DNA from: Mameliella sp. MMSF_3455 | Lineage (GTDB): Bacteria; Pseudomonadota; Alphaproteobacteria; Rhodobacterales; Rhodobacteraceae | DNA: 64,000 bases | Assembly: GCF_030733205.1 (NCBI RefSeq) | Contig: NZ_JASHJL010000006.1 | Location: 124,001 to 188,000, forward strand | Direction of reading: 5' to 3' | Part shown: positions 18,060 to 26,636 of the stretch, piece after piece | Position numbering within the stretch: the first letter of the stretch is position 1 | How the letters are laid out: each line of letters opens with the position of its first letter | Notes under the pieces: generated by a model | The model's database searches: none | Told to the model about the DNA's origin: nothing | What the model saw: only the letters and a program-made list of their open reading frames with translations | Position numbers and translations under genes: made by a program

Positions 18060-18362
18060 CCCAGCTTTGGCCGTGCGTCGGATCCGGGCGGCCTGCAACC
18101 TGACAAAGCCCCTCGAAACCCATATGAGGGTGCCAGAGGCTATCCATGACCGCCCTTCGAGGCACCATCTGGGTAGAGACTTTGCACCTTGGTTTCGAGA
18201 TCACCCGCGCAGACCGACAGCGCAGGCGATCAACATTCGTCGATTCAATCCAACCCACCCGGTGCGACCGACGCCCGGCTGCCAAGGTCTTTTCCTTGCG
18301 TCACAGCCCTGATACGGGCGCCGCATAAACCTGCTCAAAACTTCATCATCAAGGAGAGCATC

Positions 18363-19670
18363 ATGCTCGGTTTTATTTCACGTCCCATGGTGCGGATCGT
18401 GGACCGTTACCTGCCGGATCCCTTTGTCTTTGTGCTTGTGCTGACGCTGGTGGCCGGGCTGGCCGCCGTGCTGACGCAGGGCACCGGCCCGATGGAGGTC
18501 GTCACCTACTGGGGTGACGGGTTCTGGTCGCTGCTGACCTTCTCGATGCAGATGCTGCTGGTGCTGGTCACCGGTTACATGATGGCCTCGACTCCGCTTG
18601 TGCGGCGCGGGCTGTCCGCGCTGGCCGGCATGGCCAGCAGCGCGGGCAGCGCGATCCTGCTGGTCAGCGTGGTGTCGCTGGCGGCGTCCTGGATCAACTG
18701 GGGTTTCGGCCTTGTGGTCGGGGCGCTGTTTGCGCGCGAACTGGCGCGCACGATCAAGGTGGACTACCGCCTGCTGGTCGCATCGGCCTATTCCGGCTTT
18801 ATCGTCTGGCACGGCGGCCTGGCCGGGTCCGTGCCGCTGTCCATCGCGACCGAGGGGCACCCCTTTGCCGAAATCGCCGGCGTGATCCCCACCTCCGACA
18901 CCATCTTTTCCACCTTCAACCTGATCATCGTGGCGGCGCTGTTCATCGCCGTGCCGCTGGTCAACCGGGCGATGATGCCGCGCGAGGATGAGGCCGTCTA
19001 CGTCGACCCCGCCCTGTTAGCCGAGGACGACCGCCCGAAACCCGAAAGCCCCACCCCGGCGGAGCGGCTGGAAAACAGCATGGCCCTTTCGATACTGGTG
19101 GGCGCGGCGGGCGCCGCCTGGCTGATCCAGTACTTCGCGACGGGCGGCGGGCTGTCGCTGAACGTCATCAACTTCCTGTTCCTGACACTGGCGATCCTGC
19201 TGCACGGCACGCCGAAAAACCTGCTGAACGCGCTGACCGACGCGGTCAAGGGCGGGGCGGGCATCGTGATCCAGTTCCCGTTCTATGCGGGCATCATGGC
19301 GATCATGGTGCAGTCCGGGCTGGCGGCCAGCATCTCTCAGCAGCTTGTCGGGCTGGCTTCGGCGACCACCCTGCCCTTCTGGTCCTTCATCTCTGCCGGG
19401 ATCGTGAACTTCTTCGTGCCCTCGGGCGGCGGCCAATGGGCGGTGCAGGCGCCGGTGATCCTTCCCGCGGCAGAGGCGCTTGGCGCGGACATCGCGCGCA
19501 TCTCGATGGCGGTGGCCTGGGGCGATGCCTGGACCAACATGGTACAGCCGTTCTGGGCGCTGCCGATCCTGGGCATCGCGGGCCTGCGCGCCAAGGACAT
19601 CATGGGATTCTGCGTGGTGCACCTGATCCTGTCGGGGATCATCATCGCGGTCGGACTGACCTTTTTCTGA
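18363..19670 (+). CDS. short-chain fatty acid transporter, AtoE family
   Basis: 435 residues with about ten or eleven hydrophobic segments. It matches the AtoE/TIGR00366 family: the start LGFISRPMVRIVDRYLPDPF, the middle SWINWGFGLVVGALFARELA, and NFFVPSGGGQWAVQAPVI near the C-terminus. It is an inner-membrane importer of butyrate- or acetoacetate-like short acids. The start at 18363 is set by AAGGAG just upstream. It lies 450 bp beyond the CoA-transferase genes with an IS remnant between, so co-transcription is uncertain. Even so, uptake of an acid followed by CoA transfer and hydration makes sense. Confidence 0.88.
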   Translation: MLGFISRPMVRIVDRYLPDPFVFVLVLTLVAGLAAVLTQGTGPMEVVTYWGDGFWSLLTFSMQMLLVLVTGYMMASTPLVRRGLSALAGMASSAGSAILLVSVVSLAASWINWGFGLVVGALFARELARTIKVDYRLLVASAYSGFIVWHGGLAGSVPLSIATEGHPFAEIAGVIPTSDTIFSTFNLIIVAALFIAVPLVNRAMMPREDEAVYVDPALLAEDDRPKPESPTPAERLENSMALSILVGAAGAAWLIQYFATGGGLSLNVINFLFLTLAILLHGTPKNLLNALTDAVKGGAGIVIQFPFYAGIMAIMVQSGLAASISQQLVGLASATTLPFWSFISAGIVNFFVPSGGGQWAVQAPVILPAAEALGADIARISMAVAWGDAWTNMVQPFWALPILGIAGLRAKDIMGFCVVHLILSGIIIAVGLTFF

Positions 19671-19703
19671 CCCACAGCCGGCCCATTGAACCGCCAAGAA
19701 ACA

Positions 19704-19740
19704 GCCGCCGATCCCTGCACGGGGTCGGCGGCTTTCCTTT
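19704..19740 (+). terminator. rho-independent terminator after atoE-like gene
   Basis: A 12-bp stem (19704-19715 with 19721-19732, one G-U wobble, 5-nt loop) is followed by TTTCCTTT. It lies 34 bp past the transporter stop. Confidence 0.75.
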
Positions 19741-19803
19741 GCACCTTGCGCGCTCATTTCCGTCGCAGGGCCGCACCGCTCTGCCCCGCCCCGATCACGC
19801 ACA

Positions 19804-22317
19804 TCAGGCCGCGTCGCTGGTTCCCGGCAACAGGCTGGATGGATCGACACCGCGCTTTTCCGCGCTTTCGCGGACCGCGGACCGAAGCGCCTCGCTGCGG
19901 TGCAACAGGCGGCGGAACCGCTCTTCGTCCAGCACCAGCAGTGTCGTCGGCGCGATGGCGCGCACGTCCGCCCGGCGCGCCTTGCTGCTCAGCAGGGCCA
20001 TCTGCCCGAACATCTCGCCCCGGCCAAGACGCCAGGTCTGTCCCGCGCTCTCAAGCTCGACGGCTCCGGAGGCGATGAAGTAGACGCTGCGGGCGGGGCT
20101 GTCCTTGCGGATGACATGGTCTCCGGCGTCGAAATATCGCGTCATCAGCGACCGGCCCAGACGCTTGAGGCTGCCGTCGTCCATTTCGGCAAAGAGGGGA
20201 AATTCGCGGATGAAGGCGGCGCGCTGGATCGCGACGTCAAGGCGCGGTCGCTCTTCCGCGGCACCTCGGCGCGCGGCAAGGTCCTGCATCAGCGCCATGT
20301 GAACCTCGGCGCCGATCAGCCCGTCCTCGCGCATCGCGGCGTATTCCCTCTCTTCCATCCGCAGCGCCGTCCGCCGGATGAAGCGGCGCTCAAGTTCTTC
20401 GGCATAGCCCGGATACTGCAGGCGCAGCCCCTCCAGCGCGGTTTCGACCGCTTCGATCCGCCGCGACAGCAGTTCGTGCAGCAGGTCCGCAACCCGCCGT
20501 CCGTGAATGCGCCGGATGCGGCCGTTGATAAAGGACCCGAGGTCGCGCATGATCAGCCGCTGGGACAACAACCGCTCAAAGCGGTCCGCGGTCATCCGGG
20601 CAAGAGGCCCCGACAGCCGCAAGCGCCCGTGCAACAACACCGCCGCGCGAAACGCGCGGCCATAGGCAAGGCTCTTTCGAGCCGCCCTCTGATAGCCGTT
20701 CCGCCCCTGCGAGCGGGCACCCTCGATCAGCCGGTCGGCATCCGAAAGCACGATTTCCGCCATCCGGGCCGAGATGGTCCTCTCTTTCATACGCGCGAGG
20801 ATGGTGTCGCGTTCGTGCCCCGCAAGCGCGATCAACCCTAGTGCGATCCGGTCGCGGTCCAGAATACCGGCGTTGTCCTCGGCCATCTTCACGGCGGTTT
20901 CGAGGCGTTCACCGAACCGCTTGGCCTCGGACCGGACGGTGTCACGGTTCAGGTCGTAGTTATCGGTGGTTCGGGCCACGTCTTCGCGCACGGTCTGCAA
21001 CGCAACAGCAACGACCTGCCGGGACAGGGCCTCGTCGATGGGCGACAGCCGGTCCAGCCCGAGCTTGCCGATGATCCAGCGCAGCGTCGTCCCCTGCACC
21101 AACAGGGTGAACAGGGTAAAGCCGGTGGCCAGGATGCCGACCACCCGCTGTATCTCGTCGGGCACGCGCACGCTCTCGGTGACGGCAAGTGCCAGTGCAA
21201 GGGTCACCGCGCCCCGCAGGCCACCCCAAAGGATCGCGGCGCGATAGGGTCTTTCCACGTTCGGAGACAGCTTGAGCGCCGTCAGCAGGGGCATCAACCC
21301 GAACAGGATCACGGTGCGCGCCGCCACGGCCGCGACAACCACCACGCCGACAAGGGCGAAATCCTCCAGCCGGACCTCTTGCAGCAGGCGCGGAATGAGC
21401 AGAGCGGCAAGGATAAAGATGAGGGCCCCCGCCCAGTGAGCCAGCACATCCCACAGGTCGCGCATGTTGCTCCACGCCTGGGGCGGCAGGCGGGCCGGCG
21501 CGGTCAGGTTCAGCGTCAGACCGGCGGCGACCACGGCAATGACGCCCGAGGCGCCGACACTCTGTTCCGCGATGATGTAGGTCAGGTACGGCAGCGCGAC
21601 CGAGATCGAGTGTTGCGCCAGTTCGTGACCGCTGAAGAGGGACATCACCCAGACTGCCACGCGCGCGGCCACCCAGCCCGTCAGCGCGCCGCCCGCGATC
21701 AGGACGGGGAACCGCGCAAGGGCCTCGCCCAGGTTGGGATCCGGCAGCCCGAGCATCACGAAGCCCATGAACAGCCCGAACAGCGCGATGGCGGCCGCGT
21801 CGTTCAACAGGCTTTCGCCCTCGATGATCCGGGCCAGCCGCCGCGGGGCCGAGATCGAGCGGAAGATCGAGACCACCGCCGACGGGTCGGTGGTCGAGAC
21901 GATGGACCCGATCAGGAAGCAGGCCGCCAGCGGCAGCGCGCTGGCCCAGGACAGCGCGTAGCCGATGCTGACGGTCGCCACCACGACGGCCACCACCGCC
22001 AGTACGAGGATCGGCACCCAGTCGTCCAGCATCCGGCGCAGGTTCATCCCGATCGTCGCCTGAAACAGCAGCGTCGGCAAGAAGACGTAGAGGAAGACGT
22101 TGGACCTGATCGGCAAGCCCAGGATCGCCTCCGCCACCGGGTTCAGCGCGTCCGTCAGCTCCGTTCTGAGGAAAAAGGTCGCCCCGGCGCCGATCAGGAT
22201 GCCAAGCAGCGCAAGGATCACGCTGTAGGGCAATCGGATGCGCGCGGCAAAGGGTTCGGCAAGGCCGATGACAAGGAACAGGGACGCAATAACAGTGGTT
22301 ACAAGTATGATGTCCAT
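19804..22317 (-). CDS. CPA1 Na+/H+ antiporter with C-terminal cyclic-nucleotide-binding domain
   Basis: 837 residues. Residues 1 to about 430 form a cation:proton antiporter (CPA1/NhaP type) of roughly 12 membrane segments, with the core motifs STTDPSAVVSIFR and EGESLLNDAAAIALFG. A long helical cytoplasmic stretch follows. A cNMP-binding domain occupies about 690-810 (VYFIASGAVELE, GRGEMFGQMALLS, RRADVRAIAPTTLLVLD). The layout parallels plant SOS1 and animal sperm NHE, where the tail gates transport. Here the ligand-binding signature PxRRADVR is close to canonical R-[AT], so cAMP or cGMP control is possible. It is a single-gene unit, convergent with the atoE-like gene. Confidence 0.88.
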   Translation of the reverse strand: MDIILVTTVIASLFLVIGLAEPFAARIRLPYSVILALLGILIGAGATFFLRTELTDALNPVAEAILGLPIRSNVFLYVFLPTLLFQATIGMNLRRMLDDWVPILVLAVVAVVVATVSIGYALSWASALPLAACFLIGSIVSTTDPSAVVSIFRSISAPRRLARIIEGESLLNDAAAIALFGLFMGFVMLGLPDPNLGEALARFPVLIAGGALTGWVAARVAVWVMSLFSGHELAQHSISVALPYLTYIIAEQSVGASGVIAVVAAGLTLNLTAPARLPPQAWSNMRDLWDVLAHWAGALIFILAALLIPRLLQEVRLEDFALVGVVVVAAVAARTVILFGLMPLLTALKLSPNVERPYRAAILWGGLRGAVTLALALAVTESVRVPDEIQRVVGILATGFTLFTLLVQGTTLRWIIGKLGLDRLSPIDEALSRQVVAVALQTVREDVARTTDNYDLNRDTVRSEAKRFGERLETAVKMAEDNAGILDRDRIALGLIALAGHERDTILARMKERTISARMAEIVLSDADRLIEGARSQGRNGYQRAARKSLAYGRAFRAAVLLHGRLRLSGPLARMTADRFERLLSQRLIMRDLGSFINGRIRRIHGRRVADLLHELLSRRIEAVETALEGLRLQYPGYAEELERRFIRRTALRMEEREYAAMREDGLIGAEVHMALMQDLAARRGAAEERPRLDVAIQRAAFIREFPLFAEMDDGSLKRLGRSLMTRYFDAGDHVIRKDSPARSVYFIASGAVELESAGQTWRLGRGEMFGQMALLSSKARRADVRAIAPTTLLVLDEERFRRLLHRSEALRSAVRESAEKRGVDPSSLLPGTSDAA

Positions 22318-22478
22318 GTAGAGGAATTATCAGAAAACCGTGGGGGCGCACGCGCGATTCGGCATGTAGTGCCGGAAACCGCCATTTTCAGCCCTGCCGC
22401 CTACAGGCCCGTCTGGATGACCGGCAAATCGGCTGCCGGACCGCATGGCATGCAGTGAACCTCAAGGCCAGCGGACCC

Positions 22479-22592
22479 GGCAAAATCTTCTACAGCCTGC
22501 GGGAAGCTCAAATCCTGATCGGGCAGCGGCGCGGTCACCATGACACCGTCAGGCCACACAGCGCACTGGGATACCGCGCACTGGCGCTCAAA
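22479..22592 (+). pseudogene. remnant of an IS3-family transposase (OrfB C-terminus)
   Basis: Translated on the plus strand it gives KIFYSLREAQILIG, then HHDTVRPHSALGYRA. This is the conserved tail of IS3-family integrases (pattern EIFYSLREAQI.IE.WR.HYNT.RPHS.LGYRPPAP). There is no catalytic core upstream. The remnant ends at the isochorismatase-like gene. The remaining gap, 22318-22478, shows nothing recognisable. Confidence 0.75.
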
Positions 22593-22594
22593 TG

Positions 22595-23266
22595 TCACGA
22601 TTGGGCGCGCAGCGCCTCGAATTCCGGCAAGAGTTGATCAAGCGTCATCTGGCGACAATACCCTTGGATCGCCCGCAGCGACGCGTCATGCCGTTCGTCG
22701 GTATAGGTCGCGCAGGCATCCGTGACCTGGGTCACCAGGTAGCCAAGATCACAGGCGTCGCGGATGGCGCTTTCCACGCATTGATCCGTGACCACGCCGG
22801 ACACCACCAGTTGCGCAACCCCAAGGTTGCGCAGGACGTAATCGATATGGGTCGACACAAAGACCGAGGATGAGGATTTCGGCAGCACGATCTCATCCTC
22901 ACCGGGCGCCAGTTCGTCGATCACCTTGGCGTCAAAGGACCCCTTCGGCACGTTGAATCCGGTGATCTTGTAGTCAAGGCTCCGGTCGCGCCCGTCCTTG
23001 GTCAGGCTTTCGATGGTCGTGTACATCACCTCCACCCCGGCCGCACGCGCCGCCTGCTGCAGCGCCTGCATCTGCGGCAAGGCCCGCGCGCGAAAACGGT
23101 CGATGAAGGGCAGCAGCTTGTCCCGCCGCTCGGCCTCTGTCGCGTCCCTGATTTCGCCACCCTCGGGGTGCAGGCAAAAGTTCTGAACATCCACGAACAG
23201 CACCGCCACCCGCCCCTTTTGCAAGGGAATGTCGCGGCTGGTTGTCGACAGGAAAGGCTGGGTCAA
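22595..23266 (-). CDS. isochorismatase-like cysteine hydrolase (amidohydrolase)
   Basis: 223 residues with the catalytic triad of the isochorismatase/nicotinamidase fold: D26 (FVDVQN), K130 (LPKSSSS) and C163 (VVTDQCVES), preceded by the usual cis-peptide region. Bacterial members with this pattern mostly hydrolyse small amides or carbamates (nicotinamide, biuret, ureidoacrylate). It overlaps the N-formylglutamate-amidohydrolase-like gene by ATGA and is divergent from the glutamine-synthetase-like gene. It therefore likely releases ammonia or an amine in the same nitrogen pathway. The substrate is not determinable. Confidence 0.88.
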   Translation of the reverse strand: MTQPFLSTTSRDIPLQKGRVAVLFVDVQNFCLHPEGGEIRDATEAERRDKLLPFIDRFRARALPQMQALQQAARAAGVEVMYTTIESLTKDGRDRSLDYKITGFNVPKGSFDAKVIDELAPGEDEIVLPKSSSSVFVSTHIDYVLRNLGVAQLVVSGVVTDQCVESAIRDACDLGYLVTQVTDACATYTDERHDASLRAIQGYCRQMTLDQLLPEFEALRAQS

Positions 23267-23997
23267 AACGGGTATCCTTTCAAGGCATTGAACAGGGCGT
23301 GACCGACGCGCGACACGCCCTCCGCGTCACTGATCAGATCATTGCGCACTTCCACCAGCACATGCGGCATCGCGCGCGCCTCGGCATGCACCGGGATCGT
23401 GTAGTCCGAGGCATCCTCGATCTCGTAGGGATCATTGGCCGCGACCTGCCCGGTCCAGACCCCCGGCAGCGCTGACATCAGATGCCGGAACAGCGGGTTC
23501 CCGTCCCGCGCCAACAGGCCGATTTCGGTGACCCGTGGCGCACCGTCCCGCTTGCGCGGCGTGAAACTGTGAACCGAGATCAGCGCCCGGTGCCGCCGCG
23601 CCGCATCCGCCACCTCGGCATGAAAAGGCTGGTGGATCTGGTCCCAACGCGCCGCGCGATCCGCATCACTCAGCCCGGCATTTCCGGGCACGGGCCGCCG
23701 GTCAGAGGTTTCGGGCATCAGGTCCGGCGCGCCTTGGGGGCGGTTGCAGTCGATCACCAGACGCGAATAGCGCTGCGCCACGCCGCGCGCGCCCAACATG
23801 TCCGCAAGGGCAAGCGTCAGGTTCAACGCGCCCGGATCCCAACCGATGTGATCCAGCAGGTCATCCCGCGCGATCCCCAGATCGCCCAACCGTTCCGGCA
23901 CCGCATGACCCGCGTGCTCACAGGTCAGCAGCCACGCCCCACCGGACGGACTGCCGAAAGAATGGACGGGGGATGGATCGTTTTCCGTCAGAACCAC
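23263..23997 (-). CDS. N-formylglutamate amidohydrolase family protein
   Basis: 244 residues of the FGase/HutG-like zinc hydrolase family, with conserved LLTCEHAGHAVPE near residue 25, SRLVIDCNRP and LISVHSFTP. The family cleaves N-formyl-L-glutamate or related N-acyl amino acids. There are no histidine-degradation (hut) genes here, so the substrate may be another N-acylated or gamma-glutamyl compound. It is the first gene of a two-gene leftward operon. Its start is 10 bp from the edge of a pair of 15-bp palindromes shared with the divergent ligase gene. Confidence 0.85.
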   Translation of the reverse strand: MVLTENDPSPVHSFGSPSGGAWLLTCEHAGHAVPERLGDLGIARDDLLDHIGWDPGALNLTLALADMLGARGVAQRYSRLVIDCNRPQGAPDLMPETSDRRPVPGNAGLSDADRAARWDQIHQPFHAEVADAARRHRALISVHSFTPRKRDGAPRVTEIGLLARDGNPLFRHLMSALPGVWTGQVAANDPYEIEDASDYTIPVHAEARAMPHVLVEVRNDLISDAEGVSRVGHALFNALKGYPF

Positions 23998-24007
23998 GGG
24001 GCACCTA

Positions 24008-24041
24008 TTGCATTATGCGAACACTTGTTCACATATTCGGA
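24008..24041. promoter_or_regulatory. paired IclR-type sites between FGase-like and GS-like genes
   Basis: Two half-degenerate copies of the GTTCGCATAACGAAC motif lie face to face: TTGCATTATGCGAAC (24008-24022, reads GTTCGCATAATGCAA on the other strand) and GTTCACATATTCGGA (24027-24041). Together they form a 22-bp near-perfect inverted repeat, TATGCGAACA-CT-TGTTCACATA (24014-24035). It could control both divergent operons. Confidence 0.6.
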
Positions 24042-24069
24042 AAAACGACAAGCCGAATTGCGAGACGAC

Positions 24070-25368
24070 ATGCCGACGCCCCTCATCATGGCCTGCACAA
24101 GCGACCTTTCCGGGCAGGTCCGGGGCAAGGGATTTGCACTTGGCGATCTGGACCGACGCATTCGGGGCGGCGTCGGCTGGACTCCGACCAATGCGCAGAT
24201 CACCTGCTTTGACGGCATCGCGCCCTCGCCTTTCGGCTCGCTTGGCGACGTGACCCTCTGGCCCGACGCGGACGCCCTGTTCGAGGCCCCCATTCCCGGC
24301 TCGCCTGCCCTGCGCATGGTGCTTGGCGATATTCGTGAACGGGACGGCACGCCCTGGATGGCCTGCACGCGCGGCCACCTTCGCGCGGCCATCGCCCGGC
24401 TGACCACCGCCGCCAATGCCGAGTTCCGCGTCAGTTTCGAACATGAGTTCACGCTTTCTGGGATCGACGGCGGCGCAGGCTTTTCCCTTGCCGGTTTCCA
24501 GGAGGCCCAACCCTTTGCCGAGGATCTGCTGGAGGCATTGACTACGGCGGGCATGGAGCCCGACAGTTTTCTGCGCGAATACGGCCCCGGCCAGTTCGAG
24601 GTCACATTGGCTCCGAAACCGGCCCTGCGCGCGGCGGATGAGGCCATCGCCCTGCGCGAAATCACCCGCGCCGTGGCGCGCGCGCACGGCCGAACGGCGA
24701 GCTTTGCGCCCCTGCCAGACGCGGAAAACGTCGGCAACGGCGTCCACATCCACCTCAGCCTTTGGGACGGTGACACGCCCGTGACCCATGACCCGGACGG
24801 CCCCGCCGGGCTGTCCCCGCGCGCCGCGCAGGCCGCCGCCGGCATCGTCCGCCACATGCCCGCGATCACCGCCCTGACGGCAAGTTCCGTCGCAAGCTAC
24901 CTCCGCCTGACCCCGCACCGGTGGAGCGCGGCCTACGCCAACCTTGCTGTTCAGGACCGCGAGGCCGGTTTGCGCATCTGCCCGGTCTCCGCCACCGAAC
25001 CAGACCGCATTGCGCGCCAATTTAATTATGAATACCGCGCGGCGGATGCGACGGCCTCGCCCTGGCTGGCGCTGGCCGCCCTGATCCACGCGGCCGCATC
25101 GGGGATCGAACAGGCACTGCCCTGCCCCACCCCGACGACGGGCGACCTGTCCGAATTGAATGACGCCACCCTGCGCGCCAAGGGCATCGCCCCCCTGCCC
25201 CGCGCCCTGCCCGACGCGCTGACGGCGATGCAGGCGGACGCCGCCCTGTCCGACTGGTTCGGCGCGGATTTCCTCGCTCTCTTCGCCGCGCACAAGACGC
25301 ATGAGCACGGGGAGCTGTCCGGACTGGACACGCAGCAAATGCTCAACCGCTACGCAAAAACATATTGA
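24070..25368 (+). CDS. glutamine-synthetase-like ligase (GlnT/gamma-glutamylamide synthetase type)
   Basis: 432 residues from the ATG at 24070. A short beta-grasp-like start (DLSGQVRGKGF) precedes the GS catalytic domain: FEHEFTL, YGPGQFEVTLAPKP, GNGVHIHLSLWDG and the Arg-containing YANLAVQDREAGLRICP. Divergent GS-like proteins of this size often ligate glutamate to amines (gamma-glutamyl-polyamine or -methylamide synthetases) rather than to ammonia. Position beside a polyamine-type transporter and two amide hydrolases supports a gamma-glutamylation route. No strong ribosome site is visible, so a start at 24091 (ATG of MACTSD) cannot be excluded. Confidence 0.82.
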   Translation: MPTPLIMACTSDLSGQVRGKGFALGDLDRRIRGGVGWTPTNAQITCFDGIAPSPFGSLGDVTLWPDADALFEAPIPGSPALRMVLGDIRERDGTPWMACTRGHLRAAIARLTTAANAEFRVSFEHEFTLSGIDGGAGFSLAGFQEAQPFAEDLLEALTTAGMEPDSFLREYGPGQFEVTLAPKPALRAADEAIALREITRAVARAHGRTASFAPLPDAENVGNGVHIHLSLWDGDTPVTHDPDGPAGLSPRAAQAAAGIVRHMPAITALTASSVASYLRLTPHRWSAAYANLAVQDREAGLRICPVSATEPDRIARQFNYEYRAADATASPWLALAALIHAAASGIEQALPCPTPTTGDLSELNDATLRAKGIAPLPRALPDALTAMQADAALSDWFGADFLALFAAHKTHEHGELSGLDTQQMLNRYAKTY

Positions 25369-25402
25369 AGACCGTTTCAGCGGCAGAAAATTTCTTGAAT
25401 TG

Positions 25403-25436
25403 GTTCGCATAGCGCGCAATAGTTCGCCATACGAAC
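25403..25436. promoter_or_regulatory. two IclR-type sites before the polyamine-type transporter operon
   Basis: GTTCGCATAGCGCGC (25403-25417) has one good arm. GTTCGCCATACGAAC (25422-25436) has both arms perfect. The second ends 15 bp before the ATG at 25451. They are 19 bp apart start to start. Confidence 0.65.
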
Positions 25437-25450
25437 AGGGAGACTCGACC

Positions 25451-26629
25451 ATGAAACGCCGACCCACCGTACCCTCATCCCTCCGCAACCCGATGTCCGG
25501 CGCCTTGAGCAGGCGTCAGATGATGGGCGGCATGGCCGCCGGGCTGGCCGCCGCCGGACTGCCGATGAGCGCCCGCGCCCAAGCGGATCAGATCGCCCTG
25601 CTGACATGGGACGCCTATGCCGATCCGCGCCTTCTGGACATGTGGCGCAAGGAAACCGGCAAGGACATCCGCTACGAGATCCACATCTCTGACCCGACTT
25701 CGGTCAACCGTCTGCGCGCGGGTGAAACCAACGTCTGGAACTTCATCAACCTCAACAACCCCTGGGCGCGTCAGGTCCTGTGGCCCGAGGGCCTGATCTA
25801 CGATCTGCCCCGTGACCGGTTTGAGCCGCTATACGCACAGATGTTCGAAAAATTCGCCATGCCCTACGACTGGGCCCTCTCCGAGGACGGCAACAACCTA
25901 CTGGGCGTCGTGCAGCGTTTCGAGACCTTCGATTTCGTCGTCAATTCCGACGTGATCGCGCCCGCCACCGCCAAGGACGAAGGCTGGGACCTGTTCAACA
26001 ACCCCGACTTCGCGGGCCGTTACGGCATCCTCGCCTACGAGGACTGGAACGTGATGGACATCTGCATGGGCGCGGGCATTCACCCCTACAAGCCCAAGAC
26101 AGAGGCAGATTACGCCAAGTTCGAGGAAACCGCGCGGCGCTGGATCAACAACGCCAAGATGATCACCACGGATTTCGTGCAGCTGAACCTGGCCATGCTG
26201 AACGGCGAGATCGACCTCTATTTTACCGGCGGCACCTACACGGCCAGCTCTGCACGGGCCGAGGGCGCGACGAACATCTACGCCATCACGCCCAACTCCG
26301 GCCCCGCCGATGGCAAGGGCGGCATCAACTGGATCGAACTGAACTCCGCCGTAGCCAACCCCACCGGCAAGGAGGCGACCTTCGACTTCCTCGAATGGAT
26401 CACCACCCCGGATGCGGCGGAAATCGTCGCGCGCGGCAACGGCAACCTGCAACCGGTCAGCCAGATGGCCCAGGACGAGGTCCTCAGCCGCTTCTCCGCG
26501 GACGAACTGGACGCGATCCAGTGGGATGAATTTGACGAACGCATCTCCAATGCCGTCGAATTCGACATCATCCCCGATTACGACCGTCTCTATGACATCT
26601 ACTCGGCGGCGATCCGTGATCGCGGCTGA
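25451..26629 (+). CDS. extracellular solute-binding protein, spermidine/putrescine (PotD-like) type
   Basis: 392 residues. The N-terminus looks like a Tat signal: SRRQMMGG followed by a hydrophobic stretch and an ARA-Q cleavage region near residue 45. The mature protein has family 1 binding-protein features (ALLTWDAYADPRLLDMW, RAGETNVWNFINLNN, FLEWITTPDAAEIV). It begins a four-gene transporter operon 83 bp after the GS-like gene and directly behind two 15-bp palindromes. The ligand is likely an amine, amino acid derivative or small carboxylate; polyamine type is family inference. Confidence 0.87.
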   Translation: MKRRPTVPSSLRNPMSGALSRRQMMGGMAAGLAAAGLPMSARAQADQIALLTWDAYADPRLLDMWRKETGKDIRYEIHISDPTSVNRLRAGETNVWNFINLNNPWARQVLWPEGLIYDLPRDRFEPLYAQMFEKFAMPYDWALSEDGNNLLGVVQRFETFDFVVNSDVIAPATAKDEGWDLFNNPDFAGRYGILAYEDWNVMDICMGAGIHPYKPKTEADYAKFEETARRWINNAKMITTDFVQLNLAMLNGEIDLYFTGGTYTASSARAEGATNIYAITPNSGPADGKGGINWIELNSAVANPTGKEATFDFLEWITTPDAAEIVARGNGNLQPVSQMAQDEVLSRFSADELDAIQWDEFDERISNAVEFDIIPDYDRLYDIYSAAIRDRG

Positions 26630-26636
26630 TCCGCAG

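Noticed and set aside
18060-18362. Short frames upstream of the AtoE-like start and possible extension of the IS6 remnant
   Set aside because: No segment beyond 18059 could be matched confidently to transposase motifs, and the transporter has a clear start with AAGGAG at 18363.
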